A DNA stretch of 62,225 nucleotides from CAYGUK01 sp964352985. Its GTDB lineage: Bacteria > Pseudomonadota > Gammaproteobacteria > JAHCLG01. The stretch covers positions 1 through 62,225 of the forward strand of contig CAYGUK010000006.1 in assembly GCA_964352985.1 (NCBI GenBank), given 5' to 3'. The notes under the pieces are model-generated. The model saw only the letters and a list, made by a program, of their open reading frames with translations. It made no database searches and was not told the DNA's origin. Both the position numbers and the translations under genes were made by a program. Below, in pieces: positions 17,511 to 27,014 of this stretch. Position 1 is the first letter of the stretch; each line of letters starts with the position of its first letter.

Positions 17511-18632
17511 ATGTTATCACAACAGGAGTTAATACGTTATCAACGTCACTTTAATTTACCTAATGTTGGCATCAAGGGACAAAAAAAATTAAAACAAGCT
17601 AAGATATTATGTATTGGTGCGGGTGGCTTAGGTTCTGCCGTTTTACCTTATTTGGCCGCCGCTGGTGTGGGACATATTGGCATAGTCGATGATGATGTGA
17701 TTGAACTCTCAAATTTACAACGACAAATTCTATATAATGAAGAAACATTACAACAAGCTAAAGTAAATATTGCTGCCGAAAAATTAAAAACTTTAAATAG
17801 TCAAATTACTATCGAAACTTATCAAACCAAACTTCACCATAACAATGCGTTACAACTTATTGAACCTTATGATTTGGTTATCGATGGCAGTGATAATTTT
17901 CAAACACGATATATTGTAAATGATGCGTGCTTTCATCTTGCTAAACCACATATTTATGCCAGCATCTTACGATTTGAAGGACAATGTTCTGTGTTTACAT
18001 TTAAGAATGGTCCTTGCTATCGTTGTTTATTTCCAGCACCGCCGCCACCCGGTGCCGTGCCAAATTGTCAAGAAGGTGGTGTGCTCGGTGTGTTACCCGG
18101 TATTCTTGGAACGTTGCAAGCAAATGAAGCGCTTAAATTAATTTTACAAATTGGCCAACCACTTAGTGGTCAGTTATTATTAGTTAACAGTTTAACCATG
18201 GACTTTAGAAAAACAACCCTGCGAAACGATCCCGCTTGTGTGTTATGTCATGGAAAAACACCTTATGATAAATTAAATTTTCATCAACTGGAGAATTGTC
18301 AAATGACTTTCAATATAGCTCAAGAAATTACTGTCAAACAATTAAAAAAAATGCAAGATCAAAAAGAAGATTTCTTTTTATTAGATGTGCGTAATCCACA
18401 TGAATATGAAATATGCCATCTTGGGGGACATTTAATTCCGTTAGCTGAATTACCCGATAGACTAAATGAAATTGATAAAACAAAACAAATTGTTGTTCAC
18501 TGTAAAATGGGTGGACGTTCTTTACAAGCCGTCCAGTTTTTACAAGAACATGGCTTTAAAAATGTCTACAATTTGCAGGGTGGGATTAATGCTTATGCCG
18601 TTGAAGTTGATCCTAATATTGCGCAATATTAG
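17511..18632 (+). CDS. moeB: MoeB/ThiF-type adenylyltransferase fused to rhodanese
   Basis: Residues about 1-245 form an E1-like adenylyltransferase: GAGGLGSAVLPYLAAAGVG (ATP loop near residue 37), DDDVIELSNLQRQ, DGSDNFQTRY, and two zinc-binding Cys pairs (CYRC, CVLC). Residues about 270-373 form a rhodanese domain with active-site Cys331 in HCKMGGRS. Such fusions adenylate and then thiocarboxylate the C-terminus of a ubiquitin-like sulfur carrier (MoaD, ThiS or similar). No carrier gene is adjacent, so the pathway (molybdopterin, thiamine, tRNA or cysteine) is open. The symbol follows usual annotation practice. Confidence 0.88.
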   Translation: MLSQQELIRYQRHFNLPNVGIKGQKKLKQAKILCIGAGGLGSAVLPYLAAAGVGHIGIVDDDVIELSNLQRQILYNEETLQQAKVNIAAEKLKTLNSQITIETYQTKLHHNNALQLIEPYDLVIDGSDNFQTRYIVNDACFHLAKPHIYASILRFEGQCSVFTFKNGPCYRCLFPAPPPPGAVPNCQEGGVLGVLPGILGTLQANEALKLILQIGQPLSGQLLLVNSLTMDFRKTTLRNDPACVLCHGKTPYDKLNFHQLENCQMTFNIAQEITVKQLKKMQDQKEDFFLLDVRNPHEYEICHLGGHLIPLAELPDRLNEIDKTKQIVVHCKMGGRSLQAVQFLQEHGFKNVYNLQGGINAYAVEVDPNIAQY

Positions 18633-18643
18633 GAGATTTATTT

Positions 18644-18675
18644 TATTAGTTAAGCTCTATAAAACTAATAAAGAA
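18644..18675 (+). terminator. Possible terminator after the moeB-like gene
   Basis: An inverted repeat built on ATTAGTT / AACTAAT (about 18645-18671) lies 14 bp after the stop. The loop is about 12 nt and no strong T run follows, so this is a weak candidate. Confidence 0.35.
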
Positions 18676-18795
18676 TTAATGAGATTTAAACTCGTCAATT
18701 TATTCTAAATTAGACGACGAAAATAAATTTTTGTTGCGATATAATTTTAATTTCATCGACGTTTATTTTTTTTAATAATAATTGGCAACAGTAAA

Positions 18796-20031
18796 ATGAA
18801 AGTTGTTTGGTTAGCCGCACTAGGTGGCGCATTAGAATTTTATGATTTCATGATATTTGTTTTTTTAGCAAATATTATTAGCCCATTATTTTTCCCAGCT
18901 GAAAATCATCTCAACTCCATGCTTGCATTATTCGCAACATTTGCGGTGGGTTATTTTGCAAGACCAATTGGTGGATTTGTTTTTAGTCATTATGGCGATA
19001 CTATTGGTCGAAAGAAAACATTTCATGCTTCCATTATTTTAATGGCGATTCCCTCTTTACTGATTGGTCTTTTGCCTGGTTATCACACGATTGGTTTGGC
19101 CGCACCAATTTTATTAGTCGTATTACGTTTAATTCAAGGCATGGCTGTCGGTGGCGAAATCCCTGGTGCGATCACTTTTGTTTATGAACATATTAATTAT
19201 AAAAAATGCGGCAAAATGATTGCGATTATTTTTGTTGCATTAAGCATTGCTATTTTATTTGCTCACATTGTTCTCGTTATTTTACACGCCTTGCTCTCTA
19301 AACAACAATTCATAAATTGGGGATGGCGTATTACCTTCATTATTGGCGCATGCCTGGCATTTGTGGGTGCGATATTAAGAAAAAATTTACAAGAAACCAA
19401 CGCTTTTCAACAATTGTTAATTCAACAAAAAAACGTCAATAAGCCTTTCATATTTTTATTAAAAAATCATTTTAAAGAATTTATTCAGAGTTTTATTATA
19501 GTGAGTTTAGTTGCAATTTGCATGATCATCATTTTAGTCTATATGCCGATTTATATCAGCAATTTTAAAACAAATTTAACGCTCTCTCGAGATTCACTTT
19601 CATCTCTAAGTACGGTTAATTTAATTATTTTTACAATTTCGATGTTTCTTATGGGCACACTATCAGATTTTATTACTAGAAAAAAAATCATTGCGACAGG
19701 TTCTTTCTTCATATTGATCTTTTCCTTTTTATTATTTCATTTTATATTGCAGGGAAATTTCACCACTATGTTTATCGCTCAAACAATTTTAGGGATAATA
19801 TTTTCCATGTCCATTGGCAGTTTTGGTGCGTTATTACCAGAATTGTTTCCCACTCACATTCGATATACGGGAGTAAGTATCACTTATAATCTCGCTTTTG
19901 CTGTAATCGGCGGCACAACGCCATTGGTGGCAACGTTATTAATAAAATTTTTTCATGCGCCATTAGCACCTGCTTTTTATTTAATGTTTTTTGGTTTGTT
20001 AAGTTTTGTTGCCGCGGCTTTCATTAAATAG
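18796..20031 (+). CDS. MFS transporter, metabolite:H+ symporter (MHS) type
   Basis: The 411-residue integral membrane protein has about 12 hydrophobic segments. MHS-type signatures are present: GGALEFYDFMIF at the N-terminus, YFARPIGGFVFSHYGDTIGRKKT between helices 2 and 3, and RLIQGMAVGGEIPGA in helix 4. Relatives such as ProP, KgtP and ShiA import organic acids or osmolytes with protons. The substrate cannot be assigned. Helix 1 begins immediately at the N-terminus, making this a short form. No strong Shine-Dalgarno sequence precedes the ATG. It stands alone after the moeB-like gene. Confidence 0.88.
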   Translation: MKVVWLAALGGALEFYDFMIFVFLANIISPLFFPAENHLNSMLALFATFAVGYFARPIGGFVFSHYGDTIGRKKTFHASIILMAIPSLLIGLLPGYHTIGLAAPILLVVLRLIQGMAVGGEIPGAITFVYEHINYKKCGKMIAIIFVALSIAILFAHIVLVILHALLSKQQFINWGWRITFIIGACLAFVGAILRKNLQETNAFQQLLIQQKNVNKPFIFLLKNHFKEFIQSFIIVSLVAICMIIILVYMPIYISNFKTNLTLSRDSLSSLSTVNLIIFTISMFLMGTLSDFITRKKIIATGSFFILIFSFLLFHFILQGNFTTMFIAQTILGIIFSMSIGSFGALLPELFPTHIRYTGVSITYNLAFAVIGGTTPLVATLLIKFFHAPLAPAFYLMFFGLLSFVAAAFIK

Positions 20032-20157
20032 TATTCATTCCATTTTTAAGTCATTTTCCCTGATTTAATCCATTAAATTAACGCATCCTTTTCTTGGGAT
20101 ATAAAATTTTTCTGGTAGATAAGATAATGGCAAAAATTGAAATAATGGAGTTTTTAT

Positions 20158-21582
20158 ATGTTGGGACTATTTGATGATACATTTATTGGGGCAATCCAGC
20201 AAAGTTTTACAGACTACACGAGGTCGCAAGGACAGCGTGCTGGTCTAGTCGATTCTATCTATTTCAACAACCTTATTATAAGCATGAAATCAATTCAGTT
20301 TAATTTCGGAGAAATCCATTTGGATGATTATCCAGAAGCGATATTAAAACTGACTCATCAAGTTGAACATCTTATCATCCAAATATCAAAACATATCGCT
20401 GAATTACCAAATCAGGATTTAAAAAAATTATATCTGGATATGTTACGCGAAATTAAATCATATATAGCGCAAAAACAGCATAAACACTTTTTAACAATTA
20501 AAACAAAATATCAACATTTAAATAAACTAGTACCCTATTCTATTGGCGACAATATTATGCGAGAAGTTGCAATTGAACCTGTAGAAGGTTCTGTTCCACT
20601 AGATCAACACGAAATAAAAAGATGGGACGAAGCTTCTACACCATTTTTTACTGATGACGTAGTCGGAAATATTAAAAGTAGATTAAGTGATCAAGCAAAA
20701 GCTTTAAAACTACATAGTGATTATCTTAATCAAAATACCACAATCAAGTTACTTCAAGGGATAGAGCAACTCAAGATAAATAATAAATTATTACGATGTC
20801 CTCTTTCACACAGAAAAGAAATAAGCCAGTTATTTGCTAAACTAAACACCATATTTCAGTCGATCGATACATCAGTTTTGTCTATTGATTCTGCAGAAGG
20901 TCAACAACAGCAAGATGATCCTACTCAAGCTTTATGGCGCAAAATAAATCAAGAATTACTCGATCGAACTAATCAATTTTTACGTCAACTTTATGAGGAA
21001 ATAATTAATACTCACCAAACATCAATTCCCCAACTGCTATCTGAAAGATTACAAGAAGAAAATATCCGCTTATCACAAGCCCAATTTTATGATCGATTAG
21101 CTTGTTTACTTTATTTTTTCGTCCCATTTCGAAGGGTTTTATCAGGTTTAGGTATACTTAATATTTGCTATACTTTCTTGTGTTGTTTTTGTGATGATGT
21201 GAAAGACTACATTTGTGGTACAGATCATTCTATTTGTTATGAGGGTGATAGTCCGTGGGACGCGCAAAATTTTACTGATTTTGTAGAAAACCGTATCGTA
21301 AATTCAGATGAACCGCTCGATTGCTGTTGCACTTTAACAAGATTTGGTTTATTTACACCTTATAACACAGCCTTAGCCTTAAGACAAAAAGCAACCAACA
21401 TTAAAACGAACCCGATTAATTTAATTCAAGCACAACCAGTAACACTAGAAGAAAGTAGACAAAGTCTTGATTTATTTTTTCAGCAGTCGTCTTTAACGCA
21501 AATTTCATTATATGGTGGGACGACGTGCCAGCCCTCAGCACCACCACGACAGCACATGACCTTTGGTAATACTACCTCATAA
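20158..21582 (+). CDS. Orphan helical protein with Cys-rich hydrophobic block (possible effector)
   Basis: No family is recognised. Residues 1-310 are hydrophilic and helical. Residues about 315-360 form a hydrophobic, cysteine-rich block (CLLYFFVPFRR, then CYTFLCCFCDD), followed by DCCCTLTRFG near residue 400. The end is proline- and threonine-rich (CQPSAPPRQH). GGAG lies 9 bp before the ATG. The layout (helical front, Cys-rich hydrophobic block beginning CLxY then GLG) recurs in the product of 45754-46944, so the two may be distant relatives. Clustered Cys beside hydrophobic residues could be lipidated in a host cell. That is inference. Confidence 0.6.
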   Translation: MLGLFDDTFIGAIQQSFTDYTRSQGQRAGLVDSIYFNNLIISMKSIQFNFGEIHLDDYPEAILKLTHQVEHLIIQISKHIAELPNQDLKKLYLDMLREIKSYIAQKQHKHFLTIKTKYQHLNKLVPYSIGDNIMREVAIEPVEGSVPLDQHEIKRWDEASTPFFTDDVVGNIKSRLSDQAKALKLHSDYLNQNTTIKLLQGIEQLKINNKLLRCPLSHRKEISQLFAKLNTIFQSIDTSVLSIDSAEGQQQQDDPTQALWRKINQELLDRTNQFLRQLYEEIINTHQTSIPQLLSERLQEENIRLSQAQFYDRLACLLYFFVPFRRVLSGLGILNICYTFLCCFCDDVKDYICGTDHSICYEGDSPWDAQNFTDFVENRIVNSDEPLDCCCTLTRFGLFTPYNTALALRQKATNIKTNPINLIQAQPVTLEESRQSLDLFFQQSSLTQISLYGGTTCQPSAPPRQHMTFGNTTS

Positions 21583-21797
21583 TTAAGCCTTTAATTAAAT
21601 TGAAAATAATTATTAGTAAAACATGAAGTACAATCAAGATAAATTTATTTTAGAAATTTTATTAATAATTATTACTGACATTCTTAACCACTTTTAACGT
21701 AGAATAATTAGCTCTTATTATTAATCTAAAAATTCATTTCCAAGTATATTACAATATTACATAAACAAAACAATCATTAATATTAATAATAATACAC

Positions 21798-22541
21798 ATG
21801 AATGAAGCAGAATCAATTATTTTGGCATTATTGAGTTATAGTAAATATTGTATTGAAAATAATGACTTCTCAAATGCGAGTTTCTTTTTAAACGGTTTAA
21901 CTAAGCTTTTCGATTTGTATAATGCCAAAACTATTAAGACCATGTCTATTGTAAATTATCCCCTATTTAAAATATTTACCGAAAATAGCGATAAAATATT
22001 AAAAGAATTTTTTCTAGAGTTTTTTCTTAAATTTGATACGACATCTTTATCCAAGCTTGATCGAAAACGTTTATTTACCTTTATACAATTTGTTTTTTTC
22101 TCTTATGATCCCTCCCCTGAACAACGTGATTATAGTTTAGATTATTTCAATGAGATTGAATTATTAAAATTAAATTTCGATATACTCAAACTACATGATT
22201 CCCTAATAGATCTGATAGGACATGAAAATTGCAATAAAGTGTTCGACTTATTAGAATTTGCCAGATTAAAAAATAAGATTTTATTAAGTCATGCAAAATA
22301 TATACTCACCGATGAAGATGAATATTTAAATGAAAATATGCAAGCTAGATTCGATAGTTTATACCTTGATGTCGATCCGATATATTTAGATATGTCACCT
22401 AAGCAGATTGTTCATAGAGCACTGGAAGAGTTGGAGCTGGATATTAGGCTCATATGCTATATTCCCCCGTCGAATGAAGAACAAGATGACACCTTAAGCA
22501 CCCTCACTCCCGAACAACTTAGGATGATGATAGGTCGATAA
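21798..22541 (+). CDS. Orphan helical protein with acidic C-terminal tail
   Basis: No family is recognised. The 247-residue product is helical, without a signal peptide or transmembrane segment. It ends in a short acidic, polar tail (NEEQDDTLSTLTPEQLRMM). Type IV effectors of Legionella and Coxiella often carry Glu-rich, polar C-terminal signals, which this tail resembles. There is no Shine-Dalgarno sequence before the ATG at 21798, so the start is uncertain. It follows the Cys-rich orphan gene after 215 bp of A+T-rich sequence and converges with the aminotransferase gene. Confidence 0.55.
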   Translation: MNEAESIILALLSYSKYCIENNDFSNASFFLNGLTKLFDLYNAKTIKTMSIVNYPLFKIFTENSDKILKEFFLEFFLKFDTTSLSKLDRKRLFTFIQFVFFSYDPSPEQRDYSLDYFNEIELLKLNFDILKLHDSLIDLIGHENCNKVFDLLEFARLKNKILLSHAKYILTDEDEYLNENMQARFDSLYLDVDPIYLDMSPKQIVHRALEELELDIRLICYIPPSNEEQDDTLSTLTPEQLRMMIGR

Positions 22542-22566
22542 ATATTATTTTGCTCTATTCAGTTGT

Positions 22567-23727
22567 TTACCACCATACAGCATTTTTCATTGCTAGCATG
22601 GCTTCTTGTACTGTTGGTTTATCTAAAGCATAACAAAGTCGAATTTTCCCTTTACCGCGATTTGCATCTAAATAAAAAGAATTGCCAGGTACAACAGCTA
22701 CTTTAGCATCTTGTAAAAATCGTTTGGCAATCGCCACATCATCTTCAAATCCTAAATGACTAAAATCGACGATGATATAATATGCGCCTTGTGGTGTGGC
22801 AAATTTTAAATTCATTTCAGTAAGTGTATCGGTAACGATACTTCGTTTTTCTAAATAGCCTTGTCGCATATTTTCATAATAATCGTCTTTAATATCAAAG
22901 GCACTAATGACGGCATGTTGTAAAGGTGTAGAAGGACACACATAAACTAAATCTTGCACTAAGGCCATTTTTTGAATCACATTTTTCGGGCCGGTTGCAT
23001 AACCTAAACGCCAACCTGTCATGTTATAGGTTTTTGAAAACCCAGAAATTGTAATCGTGCGTTCTTTGAAATTTTTTAAACTGGCAATTGAAATATGTTC
23101 ATAACCCGGATAGGTAATATATTCATAAATTTCGTCAGTAATGATCGCTAAATTGTGTTTTTCAGCTAATTCACCAATCGCAATTAATTCTTGCTTTGAA
23201 AAAACTTTGCCGCAAGGATTACAAGGCGTGCAAATTATTATTGCTTTCGTTTTAGGATTAATTTGTTTTTCGATATCTTCAATATTGATACTAAAATCAG
23301 CCATATTTATTTGCACCGCTTTTACTTCTACTTGGTAGAGTTTCAAAATATTACGGTGATAACCATAAAAGGGTTCAAACAAAATCACTTCATCGCCCGG
23401 ATTAAAAATACTCATCGCACAAGAAACAAATGAACCTGTCGAACCATGACTAACCATCACTTCAGTATTTGGATCAACATCAATATGATTATAACTATGA
23501 CATTTTTTGGCTATGGCTTCTCTTAAAGCTAAGATCCCTTCACAAGCTGAATATATCGTTTTATTTTCAAGCATGGCCTGATGAGCGGCTTCTTTTAAAC
23601 TATCTTCAACAGGGAGATTACAAATTCCCTGCCCAAGATTAATACCGCCTATTCGAGCACACTCACTACTTGCTGATCTGATACCTGATTGGGTGAGACT
23701 TTTAGTTAATTCACTGGTTTTAATCAT
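22567..23727 (-). CDS. PLP-dependent aminotransferase, class I/II (aspartate aminotransferase-like)
   Basis: The 386-residue fold-type I aminotransferase has the substrate-loop GGINLGQGICNLP, the pyridoxal-phosphate region SHGSTGSFVSCAMSIFNPGDEVI, TPCNPCGKVFS, TDEIYEYITY and the Schiff-base Lys in SGFSKTYNMTGWRLGY. It transfers amino groups between amino and 2-oxo acids. Aspartate, aromatic or methionine/kynurenine-type substrates are all possible. The ATG at 23727 is preferred because GGAG lies 6 bp upstream; a GTG 27 bp earlier is the alternative. No operon partner is present. Confidence 0.9.
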   Translation of the reverse strand: MIKTSELTKSLTQSGIRSASSECARIGGINLGQGICNLPVEDSLKEAAHQAMLENKTIYSACEGILALREAIAKKCHSYNHIDVDPNTEVMVSHGSTGSFVSCAMSIFNPGDEVILFEPFYGYHRNILKLYQVEVKAVQINMADFSINIEDIEKQINPKTKAIIICTPCNPCGKVFSKQELIAIGELAEKHNLAIITDEIYEYITYPGYEHISIASLKNFKERTITISGFSKTYNMTGWRLGYATGPKNVIQKMALVQDLVYVCPSTPLQHAVISAFDIKDDYYENMRQGYLEKRSIVTDTLTEMNLKFATPQGAYYIIVDFSHLGFEDDVAIAKRFLQDAKVAVVPGNSFYLDANRGKGKIRLCYALDKPTVQEAMLAMKNAVWW

Positions 23728-23848
23728 CTCTCTCTCCACGCTTTGTTTTGCCACACTATATACTTATTTTAGCATGCTTGCTAGTCGTGGTATTTTTTTT
23801 TTAGTTGCAGTATTATCTTTACCTAAATCAAGCTGATAGGAGCTTTGC

Positions 23849-24406
23849 GTGAGTTTAAGAAATACCAAAGAAAATTACGGTAGCATTGCAAAATTATTCC
23901 ATTGGCTAATATTCATTTTAATTTTATTTATGATCCTACTTGGTTTTCTAATGGGATACATTGATAACAATTCTTTACGCGGTACCGCATATACTATTCA
24001 CAAATCCTTTGGCTTATTAATTTTATTTCTCATGGTTTTACGAATTATTTGGTTGCTCATCAATCCAAAACCTAGATTACCCGAACACATGAATTCATTT
24101 ATGAAATTTTGCGCCCATGCCATGCATATTTTACTTTACTTAGTCATTCTAATGATGCCGATTGCTGGATTGTTATTATCGAGTTATGCAGGCTATCCCT
24201 CAAGTTTCTTTGGATTATTTTCAGTGATTTTACCTGTTGCAAAAAATCAAGCGCTGTCTAATTTATTTGGTGATATACACGAATATCTTGCTTTTACGAT
24301 TGTGGTATTAGTAATCGTTCACGTGTTAGCCGCCTTGAAACACCATATCATTTATAAAGATAATGTTTTAACTCGTATGATGCCGGGGAAGAAAAATGAA
24401 ATTTAA
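23849..24406 (+). CDS. Cytochrome b561 family membrane protein
   Basis: This 185-residue, four-helix protein resembles bacterial CybB. It has HWLIFILILFMILLGFLMG at helix 1, IHKSFGLLIL in helix 2, CAHAMHILLYLVILMMPIAG in helix 3, and HEYLAFTIVVLVIVHVLAALKHH in helix 4. The His residues would ligate two haems. It probably moves electrons between quinol and a periplasmic or membrane acceptor such as superoxide. The start is GTG at 23849, with AGGAG 7 bp upstream. Its stop overlaps the next gene by 11 bp, suggesting co-expression. Confidence 0.9.
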   Translation: MSLRNTKENYGSIAKLFHWLIFILILFMILLGFLMGYIDNNSLRGTAYTIHKSFGLLILFLMVLRIIWLLINPKPRLPEHMNSFMKFCAHAMHILLYLVILMMPIAGLLLSSYAGYPSSFFGLFSVILPVAKNQALSNLFGDIHEYLAFTIVVLVIVHVLAALKHHIIYKDNVLTRMMPGKKNEI

Positions 24407-25154
24407 CAAAACTTATGTTGGACTATTTATATTAGGATTTGTTTTTTTATTTTCGATGCAACCAAGCTTTGCAAATAACCGCGCAGTTCAAATTGCTCTT
24501 ATCGCATGGTTCCAACAATACCAAGACAATCCTAAACCTGAACAAATTCCCAAGATGCTACAAGATTTCACTAAAAATGAATATTTAAATAAACCTGGTG
24601 CGGCTTATCCCATTACCGCTTTTTTTATGATCATATTTCAAAAATACCCTGATCAAATTAAAATTTGGCTAGAACCTTTAAAAGACTTGTCCCATAATAA
24701 TAAAGCAATTCTCTACACTGCACTGTGGCAATCTAATAATAAAAAAGCCCAGGAATATTTAGAAGAACTCTATCAGCGAGCAGATAAAAAAGAAAAAATG
24801 ATGATCAGCCAAATCCGCTCTCGAAAAATAATTGATCTCATGAAAGTTCATTTTGTTTCAACTGAAATTATTGACATGATGTGGGCCAGTTATTATGCCA
24901 GCGGTGATACAAAATATATTTCACGCGTCTTGGCAATTTTAGAATGGGAAAACCCGCTCGATAAAACCAATGTCAAAAATTTAAATCGCTTTCAAGCACA
25001 ACAAGCCATTATGATCACAACCGCAAAATGGTCTTTGAGTAGTAATGCAAAACATGATGCAAAGGTGAAAGAGTATTTAAAAGAAAAAGAAAAAGACGCA
25101 CCAGAAAAAATTAAAAAACTTTTGAAGCAAATTATTTCTCAAGCAGGTGGGTAA
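24396..25154 (+). CDS. Exported protein of unknown function
   Basis: An N-terminal signal peptide is clear (LFILGFVFLFSMQPSFANN, cleavage after SFA near residue 26). The mature part of about 225 residues is helical and lysine-rich with no recognised domain. It overlaps the cytochrome b561 gene by 11 bp, so the two are probably one transcription unit. A periplasmic partner of the cytochrome is a possible but unproven role. It converges with rpoS. Confidence 0.7.
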   Translation: MKFNKTYVGLFILGFVFLFSMQPSFANNRAVQIALIAWFQQYQDNPKPEQIPKMLQDFTKNEYLNKPGAAYPITAFFMIIFQKYPDQIKIWLEPLKDLSHNNKAILYTALWQSNNKKAQEYLEELYQRADKKEKMMISQIRSRKIIDLMKVHFVSTEIIDMMWASYYASGDTKYISRVLAILEWENPLDKTNVKNLNRFQAQQAIMITTAKWSLSSNAKHDAKVKEYLKEKEKDAPEKIKKLLKQIISQAGG

Positions 25155-25162
25155 ACAAAATT

Positions 25163-26167
25163 TTATTCGTTAAAAACCATAGCACCAGTTAAGCCATTTG
25201 ATTCCATAATTTCACGTAAAGTTCTTAACGCTTCGACTTGAATTTGTCTCACCCGTTCACGAGTTAAACCGATTTCGCGACCCACTTCTTCTAATGTCGC
25301 TTTTTCATGTCCTCTTAAACCAAAGCGTCTGGCAATTACTTCACTTTGTTTTTCGGTGAGTTGATCTAGCCAAGTATCAAGGTTAGTTTGTAAATTATTA
25401 TCTTGTAACGCTTGGGCCGGTTCCGTATTTTTATCTGCGGAAACAGTATCTAATAAAATTTTATCGCCTTCCAAACCAATCGGTGAGTCAATAGAGGTGA
25501 CTCTTTCATTAAGCGCTAGCATTTTTTTAACATCTTCGATGGGTTTATCTAGCATTTCTGCTATTTCTTCGGCGGAAGGTTCTTGATCAAAGTTTTGTGC
25601 TAATTCACGCGCAGCGCGTAAATAAACATTTAATTCTTTAACAACGTGAACAGGCAAACGAATAGTGCGTGTTTGATTCATGATAGCACGCTCGATGGTT
25701 TGTCTTATCCACCAGGTAGCATAAGTTGAAAAACGAAAACCACGTTCTGGATCAAATTTTTCAACGGCACGTATTAAACCTAAATTCCCTTCTTCAATTA
25801 AATCCAATAATGCCAATCCACGATTACAATATCGTCGTGCAATTTTAACAACTAAACGCAAGTTGCTTTCAATCATGCGTTTACGTCCTTCATCTTCACC
25901 ACGTTGTGCCATTCGCGCAAAATGAACTTCTTCTTCAGGTGTTAATAAAGGGGTAAAACCAATTTCGGATAAATAAATTTGAGTAGCATCAAGTGACGAA
26001 TTAGCACTTCGTTGCCTTTTGCTACCAGAAGATTCTTTACTACTTGAAGATTTGGATTCGTTACCATCATCACTATCATCATCGATATCTATGATATCAG
26101 AATCATCTTCATCCAAGTCACTGTCATCAAAATCTTCTAATTCAGCATCATCTTTTTTATCGGTCAT
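25163..26167 (-). CDS. rpoS: RpoS, stationary-phase sigma factor
   Basis: A 334-residue sigma-70 family protein. After an unusually acidic and serine-rich N-terminal stretch (about residues 5-50) come regions 1.2 (DATQIYLSEIGFTPLLT), 2 (NLRLVVKIARRYCNRGLALLDLIEEGNLGLIRAVEKFD, with FRFSTYATWWIRQTIERA), 3 (RTIRLPVHVVKELN) and 4 (LEEVGREIGLTRERVRQIQ). It directs RNA polymerase to stress and stationary-phase genes. The location right after nlpD is conserved and supports RpoS over other sigma factors. In nlpD-rpoS loci the main rpoS promoter usually lies inside nlpD. Confidence 0.96.
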   Translation of the reverse strand: MTDKKDDAELEDFDDSDLDEDDSDIIDIDDDSDDGNESKSSSSKESSGSKRQRSANSSLDATQIYLSEIGFTPLLTPEEEVHFARMAQRGEDEGRKRMIESNLRLVVKIARRYCNRGLALLDLIEEGNLGLIRAVEKFDPERGFRFSTYATWWIRQTIERAIMNQTRTIRLPVHVVKELNVYLRAARELAQNFDQEPSAEEIAEMLDKPIEDVKKMLALNERVTSIDSPIGLEGDKILLDTVSADKNTEPAQALQDNNLQTNLDTWLDQLTEKQSEVIARRFGLRGHEKATLEEVGREIGLTRERVRQIQVEALRTLREIMESNGLTGAMVFNE

Positions 26168-26188
26168 GACTTTACTCTTTGGCCCTAA

Positions 26189-26989
26189 TTACTTTCGTCT
26201 TCCTAGTAAACTCAGTGGATTGACTGGTTTTCCATTATGACGTATTTCAAAATGTAGCATCACTTCGTTGCTACCTGTTTTACCCATGAGGGCAATCACT
26301 TGTCCTTTTCTCACTGTTTGTCCTTCACGGACCAGCAGTTTACGATTGTGAGCATAGGCACTTAGGTAATCTGCATTGTGTTTTACTATCAGTAATTTAC
26401 CATAACCTCGTATTCCACTTCCAGCATATACTACCACACCAGGCGCAGTAGTCATCACCGATTGGCCTAATTTACCGCCAATATCAAGACCCTTGTTAGC
26501 TTTAGAATATGTTTTGATAATTTTGCCATTTCTAACAGGCCAATTCCATTGGCTAACATGAGAATATTTTGCATTATATCGGGGTTTATTTGGTAGAGGT
26601 TGTTTTTTTACCACTTTAAGAGAATTAACGTGTGGTTTACTGAGTTTTTGAACTGTTTTTCTAGCCGTATTCTTAATGATGTTTTGTTTCGAGAGGGGCT
26701 TTTTATGCTTAGCAGAAAGTTGAATTAATTCTCCTTTTGCAATTTCATAAGGTGCATTAATATGGTTAATATTAGCTAGCGTTCGATAGTCCAAGCCATA
26801 GCGCCATGCAATCGAATAAAGCGTATCACCAGATGCGACTCGGTAGACATCATGCGTATTATTTACCGCCCAACCATTTACCACAGGTGCTAACTCACCT
26901 GTATCATTGGCACAACTCGCTAAACACAATACTAAGCAAGTAGCAACAAATGTCATAAAAAAGGATTTTAATAACAAAAGCTTTATCAC
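26189..26989 (-). CDS. nlpD: NlpD, LysM/M23 lipoprotein
   Basis: NlpD is an outer-membrane lipoprotein that activates amidase AmiC during cell separation. Seen: a lipoprotein signal ending in LASC (Cys near residue 26), a LysM domain (YRVASGDTLYSIAWRYGLDYRTLANIN, residues about 49-75) and a C-terminal M23-like domain (GLDIGGKLGQSVMTTAPGVVVYAG; KHNADYLSAYAHN; LHFEIRHNGKPVNPL). The peptidase active site looks degenerate (GLDIGG where catalytic enzymes have H..GxD), as in NlpD/EnvC activators. The 266-residue protein is shorter than E. coli NlpD. Order nlpD-rpoS is conserved. Confidence 0.93.
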   Translation of the reverse strand: MIKLLLLKSFFMTFVATCLVLCLASCANDTGELAPVVNGWAVNNTHDVYRVASGDTLYSIAWRYGLDYRTLANINHINAPYEIAKGELIQLSAKHKKPLSKQNIIKNTARKTVQKLSKPHVNSLKVVKKQPLPNKPRYNAKYSHVSQWNWPVRNGKIIKTYSKANKGLDIGGKLGQSVMTTAPGVVVYAGSGIRGYGKLLIVKHNADYLSAYAHNRKLLVREGQTVRKGQVIALMGKTGSNEVMLHFEIRHNGKPVNPLSLLGRRK

Positions 26990-27014
26990 ATATTTTCAGC
27001 GTTTATAAGCAAAA

